64,000 bases of DNA from assembly GCA_013396915.1 (NCBI GenBank), contig VWZL01000583.1, positions 124,001 through 188,000 of the forward strand, written 5' to 3'. Made by a program: the position numbers and the translations under genes. The first letter of the stretch is position 1; each line of letters begins with the position of its first letter. Source of the stretch: Stercorarius parasiticus (Eukaryota > Chordata > Aves > Charadriiformes > Stercorariidae). Positions 39,962 through 52,847 of the stretch are shown here, in pieces. The notes under the pieces are model-generated. The model ran no database searches. It was given only the letters and a program-made list of their open reading frames with translations, and had not been told where the DNA came from.

Positions 39962-40064
39962 TTTTTTGTTTGTGGTTTTTTATTTGTTTGGGGTTTTTTG
40001 CTGTTGATTTTTTGGTTTGGTGGTTTGGGTTTTTGGTTGGTTTTTGTGGTGATTTTTTTTTTTT
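39962..40064. repeat. G/T-rich low-complexity tract
   Basis: About 100 bases of T runs and TTTGG units with one C (40001) and few A, ending in a T12-like run. It is the complement-strand counterpart of the A/C tracts at 2051 and 25861. Confidence 0.85.
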
Positions 40065-42949
40065 AGACTAAGTACAATGAGGAACAACATAGTGACAGTA
40101 GTATGTAAAATAAAAAAAGTATAAGAGACTTTTTATCTGTTTAGGTGGTTTTAGTACTTTTGCCAGTGGGCTATTTCCTGTGTTGTATTTTTCTTTGGAA
40201 ACAGTTGTCTCTTCAGGCGGATCAAACATAGGCACATCCCAACTGAGCTATTGGCAAACTGTTAATCCGCTGAGGACCAAACAGTGAATCCTGTTGGATG
40301 TAGAATGTGAAAATATTGCTGTGAAACATACTCACATTACATGGTTTTTAACAATCCTGTTTGATAAAAATGTAAAGGAAATTATGATGGTATTGTTTAA
40401 TAAAAGCATTGCTAGTAATCATTGCAATTACTGGAAGCAGGTTTTTTTCATTTGTAACTAATAATTTGTTTCAGGTGCTAATGAGTTTCTCTTTTTTTTG
40501 GGGGGGTAGTGTGCAAGGTTAACAGTTGCTTTTGCTTGGTTTTATGAAATATAATGAAAAGGATATTGTCCCTCATAATAGTGCGGTACAATGTGTACAG
40601 TACAGTAGAAAAATAAGGTCAGTGAACAGACAGTCAGCTGCAAAGACCTCTTGTTATCAGGATCTATAACGTGCAAAGAAATAAGGTTGAGTTCCTCATT
40701 TTTTGTGCTCTAAAATAAATTCATGAAGAAAGCTAATTTGTAACACTGGCAGTATAGATTTATTTTTTTTAGTTATTTTCAGAGGAAGAATTTTCACAAA
40801 GGAAAGCTACTATGAGCAGTAAAATGTTACTGCAAATTAAAAATTAATGATACATTAGCATAGTAAGTCATTAAAAGGTTTTTAAGCTACTATTTTCTAT
40901 TTAAAATGTGTAAGAGTTATTTCTAGATTCTTTTTTTTTTTTTTTGAGATGTTTCTATGTCTGTAGGGTATCTATTTTTCTCACTAAGCATGAGTGGTCA
41001 ACTGTATCTTAAACCTGTTTCCATGTTTTTCTTTTTGAAATGTCATGTGTTAAGTAATAACCAGGGGCACATTCAGGTTAGGTTTTCATAGCTTCACGGC
41101 TGAGAGATTAGATCTGGAGCCAAATTTCATTTGAGTTACGAATAAGAAGCGTAGTCTTCCATATTACTGGGAAGCAAACGTGGGGCCTATAAGAACTACC
41201 TGGAGTATATTCCTGTAAGAAGTATGCCTATGAAATAGCAGTAATTTTTTTTTCCCCACAAAAATCACTCTGCCTTAAAGTGTGTGCCATCAGTGAGATC
41301 ACGATTTTTTTGGATTACTATTTTGGAGCATGCAGCCAGGGAGACAGCGGGAGGGGAACTGAATTGGGCTTTTTTTTTTTTTTCCTGTTTTTGTGGTCTA
41401 AAGAGTAAGGGAACCAAAATATATTTATTGCTTTAAATGGTCTACCATGTTTTTCCTTCATGTTTATTTTGCCATATTTTTTAGAATTGTAACCAGTTGT
41501 TCAATGTTTGTCACTCTCATTCTTCTGATGTTGCCTGTAGCTGTTTGTTTGCTCTTTGTTTATTGTGGTAGGGCCTTTTGATGTGTCAGTCTGCAAGTAA
41601 GCATTAGTATAGTAAAAGTACCAAAGTACACAGATACTTTAGTTTCTAGACACTTTAATTACCTGTGGCTTGTTCACGAAGTGAAACAAGCTTAGTGGGT
41701 AGCTGCAATACATCAATAGTTGGAAGAAAAAAAGGCACTGTAAAAATTTAAAATGGAGCAGAAGAATAAAGCATAGTGGAAAAGGATGGAGGGTAAATAT
41801 ACAACCTGTGTTGGGTCCCAGTTCATCAAGACACTTTCTGTAAACTTTTTAAGTTAGCCTTATTAGGGTCTCAATTTCACTTGGTTTTCAATCACTATTA
41901 GCATGGTTAAATATTTCAAAATTTTATAGTCACGTATTACTTTCTGTCTCTTGGTCTCAAAGTGCTTTGGAAACCAAAGAGGACTTAACTACTGAACTCA
42001 GTGTGCACGAGCAAACGCTGAAAACCCTTGGTTGCGGATGGGCAGAAAACTGATTTGTGGAAGCACAATGAGGACAGAAGTGTGACAAGGATGCTGTCTG
42101 CTGACCTGTCCATAAAACACCATACAGGATTCATTCTGTCCCATGGAGGTTTCTGGTCATACCTCTGAACTGCCTTGATAGTGTCTAATATGTAAATCAG
42201 TGAAGATTGGTGCCTAAAGTTAATTTGTTCAATTCACACTTTTTAAAACAGTTGAAAATTGGGAGTGGTGGCTGGGGGAGGGTAAGATTGCATTTCAAAA
42301 GTCTGTTCATTCATACGTACACACACATATATATGAAAAAAAAAATTACTCTCTGGACTACTACTGAGTACATAGGATAGAGATGGGACCTGCTGATATG
42401 TAACTATCCTTTGTGTTTGTGTAAGATACACATAATATGAGCATTCTGCCAGATCTAATAATAGTAGTACTAGTAGTCTTACTTTTATGAACATAAAAGC
42501 TCAAAGTATTCCGAATATATATACTTTAGAGACTTTTATTTTTTTCCCTGCTTCTACATCTCAGGCTAAGTGCTACATGAAATGTATATGTTGCTTGATG
42601 TATTTCATTTTCATTGTCTGCAGAAGATAATTCAGACAGCAAAATAAAGTCTGCATGTAAAAATGTCCCTTTACAGTAATTATTGCATTTACAGTGATAA
42701 GATGCAGGAAAAGCTGGATATCTGGCTTCTGATGAATAAATGTATTGTGGATTATATACTGTGGGTAGAGTACTTCATAGGTTGAGATACTGGTTTTTGT
42801 TGGTTTTGAATGGACAGGATTTAAATAACTGGCTTCAGTTAAAATAATGTATGGTGATAATTTCGAATTGCAGCCGTTGACCCACTTGTTTTTCTTCATG
42901 CTTGGCCTTGCCTTTAGTCACCCCCTGTACTTCCCTACAGGTGTGTTCC

Positions 42950-43000
42950 TGGGGGTTTTGTTGGTTTGGTTTGTGTGTGTGTTTGTTTTTTAATTTTTTC
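42950..43000. repeat. G/T-rich low-complexity tract with a short GT microsatellite
   Basis: GGGGGTTTTG, then GGTTTGGTTTG, then a TG dinucleotide run of about five units near 42971-42981, then T-rich sequence. Confidence 0.7.
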
Positions 43001-46000
43001 ATAATCTGAAGTGGTCAAAGTCTACCAGCCTTTTTTAGTTGCTTATATTGGGACTTGGATGTTATCACTCAACATGTGAACATGAAGGTTTTTGTAGAAT
43101 TGTGTCCATCTGAAAGTTTGAGTCATAAGAATATCGAAAAATTTGCACACTGCGGTTCTGACTTGTGCCAATGTACAGCAAAAGCTAGGAATTCTGTATT
43201 GAATAGATATAACAGAGTCCTTTCTTGCATCTGCTGTGTGCAAAGTATTTTCTTTAGTAGTAGTCTTGTCTTCTATATTTTAGGTCACTGATTCAGTGCA
43301 AAATCAAGAAAGGAGCACAGTTTTACAAGTCACTTCTTTAAAAGCTCCAGTAAGCACTCTACCCTGTTACAACAGGGTCCTCTTGCACTGTAGGATCGCA
43401 AAAGTCATTGGCCAATTTGTTCCAGAAACTGAAGCCTGTCAAGTTATCTAAGCAAACTTATAAATGGAGAACTACTTCTTAATACCGTAGATTTTGTGTG
43501 AGTTACTGAGTAACGAATTGGAACTTCAATTTTCCAGAGCCTCTTCCTGCCCCTCAGGACACTTGCTGTGAAGTTCAAACATTGTTTTCAGGCTGGTGAG
43601 GTAATTCCTAGTGTACTCTCTGCATGTGGATGCACATCTGTTAACTTGTACAGGAATTATGCCAAATTCCACTTAAGAGTTGAAGTACTTTCGTGGTATT
43701 GACTTTAACTGGTTCTCCATAGTTGCAGGTGCTGAAGTGACCAGAATGTGATAAAAGGAATATCTTAAGCCACCCACACAGGTATTCACTGTGGTCTGTA
43801 TCTTGAGCCTTGGTTTCTAAACTAAGTTGAAGTGGGATTTTCTGAAGTGTGAGTAAATGCTCACAAGGTTATTTAAAGTAACCTGTTCAGTAAAGTCTGT
43901 GTGGGATGCTGTGTTCCTTCTAAGGAAAGGAGAGCTAAGAAATTTGAATCTGTAGATGATCCAGTCTAATACAGAAAGGCACATGCTACAGCGAGCTGAA
44001 ATTCTCAGGCACCAAATACCTTCCAGTTAAGAAGTGAGGCTCTACCATCGCAGGACAAGGTGAAATACTAATGTGAAATGCTCTAGGCCAGGTTCAGCAG
44101 AAGCTCTGCACTGGTTGAGAGGTCCCTGACGAAGGCTTTGGTCCCTGGGTTGTGAGGAAGTCACCCCTTTTCCCTCGGACCTGCCTACAATACCTTTTAT
44201 CTTCCTCTTCAGCAACAGTGCCTTGGTAGGTCAGTCAGAGTACCATCCTGTCCTCTCGATAGGTTTTAACTTGAAATGTATATACAACTCAAATTTCATA
44301 TGTGACTGGAAATACCTCAAGTTTTCAAATGTAGCTGACTATCTGTATGCAGGAAAAAGGAGGTGGGGAAAGTTTGAAAGTTGGCTGCTTTGCAAAATGG
44401 AATAGTAAAAGGCAATTCCAACAAAACCTGGAAATTCAGTCATCGTTGTGGAAGTGAGTATGTGTTTTTAATAAGATTCCTTTCCAAATATTTGCAGTTA
44501 AGCAAAAGCTTTCTCTTTGTCTATAAAATGAAGTCTGCCATTCTTTCCACAGTTAACTGCACCTGTCTATATAACTGTGCCAATATGAAAAGCAGTTGCT
44601 TTGGTATCAATACCTTAAACTATACTGCTCTAGTATATGAAGAATAATATAAGCAAGTTATTAATTTATAAATGTAATATCTCTATCTTTCTAGCTTTGA
44701 AAATTTGATAGGAATGAAAAAATCAGTCTGTCAAGAAACTGTAAGGACTATAATGTATGTGGTATGATGGGGATTAAAAGCGTTTGAATAGGCATAAAGT
44801 CTGTTTTTAAGTACATGTATTTACATGGTTCTGTAAAAAGTAAATATAATGGAAAACTAGGTGCAAAACTGAAAGGCAAGACACTGCCTATAAGCAGACT
44901 GTTATTAATGCACTGGGTGGTATGTTTGAAAACATACAGGCTCTCACTTAAGGCTTATAGCACTTTATGGTGCCTTTCACATGAAAAAACAAATAATTTT
45001 TCATTGCAACCCAAAGCAATTTTTTTTTTTATTTGAATGCACCAGAAAACTGTTTTGTCTACTCTTTCATCTTGCGAAGATACCACATACCTTAATCTGA
45101 ATGTCCAGGGTAACTGATTTTTTTAGTATTTGATTTTGGTTTACTGTTCAGCAGATGAAGATAACTTGTATGTAGAAGCAATAAATATCACTTGAACAAA
45201 ACTATATTTTGAACAATGTATGAATAAAACTAAATTGAGATACATATTTCATGCACTTTTATCTGGAAAGCAGTGAGAGCGAGACTGGCAACTTTTTATG
45301 GACAGCAATGCAGTAGATGCTGATTTAAGCAGAAAGGTGATGCAAATTTTTTCTTATTTGAACTGTTGGGAAGTGCTCTGGGGAAAAACAGTGTGTTTAA
45401 GCTTATGAGTACTCTGCCTTTTGTATCTGAAAGCTTCTTTTTTCTTCATGTTTTCCAATTTGATGTCAAAACATTATGCTGTGCCTAAAGAAACAGAAGG
45501 AATGAATTTTTTGGTTAAATTGCTGTGTATTAGGGCCACTGACATCCCCTTGTCCTATTTGGCAGGTGGAGGAGGAGGGAACTGCAGGTTCTCCCTGCTT
45601 TCAACTCCTTAGATATATCCCAGATGGTGAGAAAGCATTGTCAATGGAAGGAAAGAGGAAATATGGGCAAAAGTAGGAAATGCAATTCTGAGAAGTCAAG
45701 CCTCAATTTATCAGACATTTTGACACCCAGCAAGCCTTGACCAGCAAGTGGGAATTAACACCTGCCCCAGTTTTAGCTGCTTTTGTTTATTTTCGGTGAC
45801 ACTAGCTATCTTCTACTACAAACTTACCTTTTTTTTTCTGTACTTAAAATTAATCCTGGAGGTGGCAACGTAAGTCTGGGTTGTTATTATCACTGTCTTC
45901 TCAAAGCATCTCTTTGTATTGTAGGTGGTTGAGGTCTAAGAACCATAGCAGGTATGAAGTTTGAGGGACATAGCAGTTGGAAACCACAGTGGGAAGGCTC

Positions 46001-47744
46001 AAAGTTCTAGAATTTATTTACACTGCACATTAAATCAGTTTTTAGTTGAAACTGCCCTGAGAAAACATGAAATAATACAAGCTTTGGTGTTCAGACTCAA
46101 AGTTGGAGTTGATAGAGACAGCAAAGCTCACAACTATCATGTGAAGCAGACTAGAAATAGTTTTCCTGAAATCCATGTGGTATACTAAGACAGCTTCATG
46201 TATCTGGTCTGTAGTCTTTAATACCTAAATAAGACAGAATGTACCCGTTTGTTCCATTTTACTTAATCATCAGCTTCGTTTTTCTGATTGTTGGAAAGTT
46301 GCTTTGGAAAATTCTGGAAGTTGGTTGCCAGGACTATACTTTGCTTATAGGACCATGTGGCCTGAGCAGTAGTAGTTCAAACTACCTTGATGCATTGTGG
46401 AACAGCAATAATGTAAGTTTCTACTATTATAAGGGTTGAGGGATGTGTTATTTAGTGTCCTTTCCCCTGCCTAGTCCCCATTTCCTCACTCTGGGAAGAG
46501 AAAGATTTTTGAAATGGGTGGAAACAATTGTAAGGTTGTTTTTGTGACAGAAAGAAGAGCTCCTCATGTTAGAGGAATAGAGATAAATCTTATTTTCTTG
46601 ACTTTTGCTTTGAAATTATGTAGGTAAAAGTAGCAAATGAGGGTTAGTCCTTGCTGATGTTGTCTTTTCTTTGAGCCTTTATGACATTTGCAAGAAAAAA
46701 ATCTGTCTTGGGCTTCCTCAGACTTCTGAGGCATTTCCACAAGTTACTTGTGCTTTGTATTCGGAATACAAAACCTCAAACATGTTGCAGAATTGATTAG
46801 CAATTGTACAAAGAAAGAAAACAGTCACTTTTTTTTTTTCAATGGACAGAAACTGGAGATCATCAGCCTAACTAGTAGCCATAGCTTACTAGGATTGTGT
46901 ACGTGACTGTCAGAATTTTAGTCAATGAGCTCTTTGCAAGTTTAAGAAATATTTGTTTCCTTGGTGGCTGGGAGTGAAGGGACTTGCAGAATGAGAATTA
47001 GATGTAATTGCACAAACAGAAGTCTGGAGGGAGAAGACAGCTTTTCGATACGTAACTCTGGAGAACTGGAAAGTATAGAAGAGTAATTATCTCTGTCACA
47101 GTCTGTTCATAACCTACTTTTTTTTCCTTAAGAACTGGCTTGAAAAAAAGTACATTTCTATCGCAAATACTAATATATAATTTTATCCATTTCATAATAA
47201 AATCTGTATCAGATATTAAATAATATTTTTAATTAAAATGTGCTGCTGCTTTTAAATTTGCTCTTTTTATTCTGACTGAATCAAAAGCTTTTTTAGGAAA
47301 CTCATGTCTGTTTTATAGACTTAGTCTCACTGTGAAAAGAAGAGTTTTGCTCTAGGGCAACTTTTCTACAAGAAGGTAGGAATGATTAAATTCTAGATAC
47401 AGTGACCATGAAATCATATCATGCTTCCATGGTATTGAGGTCAACATTTTCTTCATCAGAGAGATCTTTTTTTTTTTTAAAAGGCTTTAGTCTGTCTTGA
47501 GTGCATTCTAAAGATTTTTTTTTTTTTTCCCATCATTAATTATTGACAGGCAGCTGGATGAACTTTGCATCTTTGGTTATTTGTGAGCTGAGGGATGAGT
47601 ATCCACTGTACAGGATTTGACATGCAGGTAGACTATGCTGATCTAACATTAAATTGATGAATAGTTTTGGATTGAACTACACAGACAGACAGTGCCTTCA
47701 GTAGACTTCTGCAGGCCTGCTCCGGAACAAGTCTCAGTCTGTTA

Positions 47745-47776
47745 CTTTCACAAATGAAATAATTTCATAGTGAAAG
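47745..47776. repeat. Imperfect inverted repeat (hairpin)
   Basis: The outer arms CTTTCAC and GTGAAAG pair over 7 bp. After a small asymmetric internal loop the inner arms ATGAAA and TTTCAT pair over 6 bp around a 3-base loop. Confidence 0.6.
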
Positions 47777-49070
47777 TAATTTTTTTGAGTGATCTTACCT
47801 CATTTGCACTATTATTTTTTTTTTTTCTCAAGAGCTAGTGACACAACAGCAATAAAAGTTAAGGATGCTTAATTTATTAATCTGTGAAGTGCCCAGATAA
47901 AAAAAACCCAACTTGTTATAATGTGAACAGTTGCAGCAGTCACTGCCTGCTTTGAAGACTTTGTACTTTTTAATTTCTCCCTTCAGTAGTTATTTCAGTC
48001 ATTCAGCGCTTTAGAAATGCACTGCAGTATGACTATAAATTTTGTGAGGCAATCAAGCCATTTGTCATAAGATTCCTAATTACCTAGAGTTTGAGTTATT
48101 AAATACACAGATCCAAATTTAAAGAACATCCAAAGCAAACGCAGATATCCAGAGTCAAATCTTCAAGGACAGACACTACCTTTCAAATATGCATTTCAAG
48201 TCTGACAAAATAAACAAAAGTTCATAGCGCAGTGGTTTAGAGTGTTCAGTCCGTTTCTCAAGGCCAAGTATTTTGGGGTAGGTATTTAAGGAATTAACCG
48301 TTTTTCGTTACTTTATCTTTTACGTTCAAGTAAAGATACTTTAAAAGACTGAAAAAATAAAGACGTATCTGGACTGCAGAGGAGATGAAGTTGGACTGTG
48401 ACTTTAGTCTCCCTTAGCTTTCTGTGTGAAGAGCTGTATTGATTTGCTGCTTAAGATGCTAGATATACACATGGTACTGGATTCTAGCTGAGGTCTGGAA
48501 TTCAAATACGTATGTTTCCATGTGTTCCCAATGATGAGAACAGTGACTTTGCAGACTCTGTCACAGCATTCTCTAAAGCTAATTCTGGTCTGACTGTTTC
48601 TGTGTTGTATTCTCTGATCTGCTTTTGAAAAGGAGTGTTTCACTCAAATGCACGCCTCTCAAACTTTAACAACCTCTTTGAAACTTAATACTGTAACTTA
48701 TTCTTATTTATGATGCAAAATGGTTAATGATGTCTTCAATCCCAGAAGAAATACTGTTGTTTCTGACTTAATATCTTTTGGTTATATGTTAATCTAGCGT
48801 TTGAAAACAAAAAAAAAAAACAGACTCCCAATGTCTTACATCATAAATTGCTGTATATGACTCCTCACACATTCTTTCTTACTTTAGCAGTAACTGTATG
48901 TTCCTTTAAAAAACAAATTAAATAAAAATTTAAAAAGCTGGTTTATTCGCGTCTGATGAGACACAGAAATACCATATGGACCTACCATCTATTGATGGGT
49001 TTCAAAGAAATGTGCTTTGTCCACGCTAACTATAGCTTCATATTTTGAAGGCATAATGGTAAGTTCTGTT

Positions 49071-49119
49071 ACACAAAAAAAAAAAAGACCCAAGCAAAGC
49101 AAAACCAAAAAAACCCACC
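49071..49119. repeat. A-rich, A/C low-complexity tract
   Basis: An A12-like run followed by GACCCAAGCAAAGC and AAAACCAAAAAAACCC units. It is similar to the longer A/C tracts but keeps a few G. Confidence 0.65.
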
Positions 49120-50297
49120 TAAAATTGAAGCATAACTTGAATGTTGTCTTTTAATTTATTAAGGTAGATAATGACTGTGGAAGATTCTAGTGAACACATC
49201 TGAATGACTTGTCAGAGAGGGAGTGTGGCTAGGAGCACGTAATTGCTTCCAATTTTTCTCAGATTTAAGACTTTTTACATGTTTGCAAGGTAACACCCAT
49301 TCAGTGGCTTGTGTGGAAGTGCTCTAGTTTGCAAAGCAACGTAATGAGCAGCTAGTGAGGATGGCTTTCCCAGCTGCTAAAGGGTTTCGCAGAGTTGTAA
49401 TGATTGCCATACTACTGTCAAGCTATCACAGACTAAATGAAGGTTTTAAAGCATGTTTGGTGGGTTCGTGGGTAGCTGGGATTTTTTTGAATGTTCTAGA
49501 AATGCTAGCTTTTTCCTAAAATACCAAGACACAAAAGGTGAAATGCAACTAGATCTCTTTGGCCGTGTGCAGTTATTATGAGTGTGAGACCTAAAGGGAG
49601 AACTGCCGTTTTTCGAAGAGAATCACATCCACAAACTTGAGACTGAATTTCTACTGAAGATGACTGAGATACCCAAGACCCTTATAAGCTCTTCTGTAGA
49701 AGAAGAGCCCTCTCAGCCTCTCCTAGACTTATGGTGTGGTGGATGATACAGAAACAGTCATCTAATCAAGATGTTTTTATAGTTGATCACTCATAGACGT
49801 TATCAAGAGTTTATGAAGTTTATGCACTTAATGCGGTCTTCTTTTGCCAAAGGACAGAGCACTAACAGCTCCAGCTGAAGACAAAGCTGCTGCTCATTGA
49901 TTATTAAAAATGCTGTGCAGAGAAGTTTGGAGAATTAGATTTTTTGGACATGTCAAATCCTATCTATAAAATTTTATGTTTTCACCTTGAAATGACCCCT
50001 GTTTTTAAGAGCACTAGAATGTATGTCATGTAGAAATCTCCAGAGCAGTGAGAAGTTTACTGTATTAAAGTTTAAGGCAGTACATCTCATAATTGATTAT
50101 CCATGAGATTGAGGGGGAAAAAATAGCATTTGATCACATAATTGTTCTGTCTTGCGCTTCCTGGTTTTAAACACTTCATTTTGCAGTGCTACTAGTGTTA
50201 GTTCTATATGTGGCTTATGTATAGTATACACAATGTTCTGTTTTCAATACATGGCTCATTCAGCAGTAGATTATTGCCTGTTTTGTTTGGAAAGGGA

Positions 50298-50355
50298 ATA
50301 TATAAATATATATAAAACTTATATATAAATAACTTATATATAAATAAATATATGT
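50298..50355. repeat. AT-rich repeat region with duplicated ACTTATATATAAATA
   Basis: TATATAAATATATATAAAAC is followed by two close copies of CTTATATATAAATAA. It is simple AT-rich sequence, prone to slippage. Confidence 0.75.
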
Positions 50356-52716
50356 AAAACTTGAGCCACTGTTAGATAGCCTTCTATTAGTACTGCTTTG
50401 TAGAAAATATGTGAAACTTGTTCCAGTGAGGTGCTACAGAGTCTGCCAAAGTTATCACTGGGGTTGGCAAAAAAGACATGAGTAAATGTTAGAAAGGGTG
50501 AATTCAGGGAAGGTGGGGACATAAGTTTGTGGTCTGCTTGTGTCACTTTTGAATTTGTTTCCCATTCGGTGGTGTGGGGTAAAAACAGAGCCTGTATATA
50601 CTGTGTGAGTATAGATAGGATGCCTGTCACCTCTGCTTTATTTATATTGTTAGGCTTGCGTGCGTAGGCCATTAAACAATCAATGAATCCTTAATATTAA
50701 TCTCAATTCTTAGTAATATCTAGTCTTTGCATTTCAGTAGTTGTTCTGATCTAATTTTGCTGCTACCTTTCTGATACTAAATTGATTTTTCTTGTGTCCT
50801 GTACCATTTGATGCGATTGAGTTGCATACTGCACCAATACACTTCTGACAATCAGTTTATTACATCCTTATTAATAGTCTGGTCAATATATTGAGTCCAA
50901 TTATGCTTTCTATTCCAAAGTAACTTCTTTAAAACAACTATCTGCCATGTGGAATGTTAGTATCTAATTTTTTTGTTTGTTTTCTACCTACTAAAATTCC
51001 CTTGGAAATTTATCTTCTGTTTATCAAATTAAGTTCTCATCAGGGTGCTTAGACTCTCACGTGCAGAGATGCAGACACACACAGTGAACTGAAAATGTGT
51101 AAATCTGAGATATTGAAAAGAACTTCCCATATTAATGTGAATTTGCTAATCTATTCCAAAGTACTGTAATCTGTGCATTGGTAAATTTTCATCCTAAGAA
51201 ACAATATTAACTTTCTAATTTTACAGAATGATGAGGTATTACATCAGTGTTTACTTACTGTATAATTGTGCCCCTGCATGCAGAAGTGTATGCAGCACGC
51301 ATCTGCAGAGTGGAAAGACGGTTTTCCTGATTATTTGGGTAAAGGAGCATGAAAATAAGCAATCTTACTATTCTAATCTTGATTATTTTAAAAGCCTTTT
51401 TTTAACTGCCAGCTTTTCCAGTAATGATCTTTTTGGAGGACCATAAGGATAAAAAGGACTTTTGGAAATAAAGAGTCTAAGGAGAAAACTAAATGACGTT
51501 CCAGCTTTAGTCAATTGTGTGCAGTACAATGATTCTGCAGATTATTTCTTCACAGAAAGTGGAAATGTGTTTGGACATGATTTAACATACAGCAACAGAT
51601 AAATAACATGTAAATAAAATACAGGGTATGACTATAGAAAGTGCCTAAAACTGCTTATAAAAATTTCATGGAAGTTAAAAGTTACACTGATAAAAAGAAA
51701 ATTTCTTTGTTTAGAGAAAAAGTCTTAATACAGGAAGATAATTTTCCTGCTGTTGAAAAGCTAGCTCTAATGAACCCTTTGAAAACCTGATGCAGAGTTA
51801 AGGATACTAATTGGAGTGGTTTATATTTATTTTTTTCCCCAAAAGCAGAGCTGTCTTGCATGACTGACTTTGTGGGTTTTAACATGTATTTTGTTTATAA
51901 CAAGTAAGATCGTTCTTATTTATGATCTTTGTGGTACCTATTATTTTTGGGAAGATCGAGCAATCTTTAGTTCCTTAATTCTTGTAACTATATTTTTCAC
52001 AGACTATTGTCAGATTTGGTGGGTTTACTTTCTTAATGCAGTAAATGCATATACTTAAGTCTGACTGGAAACTGGAAATTGGTTATTGAATGTCATAGAT
52101 GTTGGTGTTACACAAGCGTGACCTACATGTGACATGATGTGAAAAGACTGTAGAAACCTGTGGGTTTTTTTCAATCAATCACCAACATGAAAGTCAGTCA
52201 AAAGTAATAAGTTTTGGGTTTTTTTAAATGGACTTCTACTTACATGGTGATGTCTCCTTTTTTATTGTTTTTCTTTGTGTTCTCCTGTCTAAAATGACAA
52301 GAAGAGAAAGAAGTTAATAAAAGGCTGTGTATGAGAAACCTATGCTAATTAGCATGGGGAAAAGAGAACAGCAAGGTGGTTGTAAGAATGCAGATGGAAA
52401 GACCTTTGTTATAGTTCTGTTTTTTTACAAGGTGTTGGCAACTTTAAGCTGATAATGGCTAAAATATATCCAATTTTGAGTAGTATAATGCTTGTTTGGC
52501 ATCATGCCATCATTCTGACAATGAGGAATGTGCTTTTCAGTATGTTATCGAGTAAAGGGAATGTGTTCTACTGTCAGAATCAGTGACATGTATTTACTTT
52601 GTGGGACACTATAGAAAATACACCAGCAAACGAGCTACTGATACAGTGAACTAAACAGCTCATTCCTGAAACATTCAGACCACTTCAGTTATATGGTTTT
52701 TCTTTTATGTGTTCAG

Positions 52717-52847
52717 TGACGAACAAGAAACCAACTCAAGCATCTATTACGAAGGTGAAGCAATTTGAAGGCTCTACATCTTTTGTCAGGAGAACGCAGT
52801 GGATGCTCGAGCAGCTTCGCCAGGTCAATGGTATAGACCCTAATCGG
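52717..52847 (+). CDS. STXBP6: STXBP6 (amisyn), second coding exon, residues 52-95
   Basis: The exon of 131 bases starts after the acceptor TTCAG (ends 52716) and stops before the donor GTGAGT (52848). With the single base carried from the previous exon it gives exactly 44 codons, beginning VTNKKPTQASITKVKQFEG and ending QVNGIDPNR. These residues belong to the amisyn PH-like domain and match the vertebrate protein almost residue for residue. The exon leaves in phase 0. It is separated from the previous coding exon by an intron of about 48.4 kb and from the next by 1.77 kb. The phase arithmetic and both splice sites support it independently of homology. Confidence 0.95.

Larger units (their letters stand above)
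4274..52716 (+). other. STXBP6 intron between first and second coding exons, about 48.4 kb
   Basis: Bounded by a good donor (GTAAGA at 4274) and acceptor (TTCAG ending 52716). It contains the CR1 copies at 5494-6540, 18113-18388, 18858-18920 and 35190-36232, several A/C or G/T tracts and the small repeats listed separately. In 6541-18112, 18921-35189 and 36233-52716 I recognise no gene, RNA gene or dated mobile element, only unique AT-rich sequence with T runs (for example 8635-8655) and short chance open frames. Confidence 0.85.
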
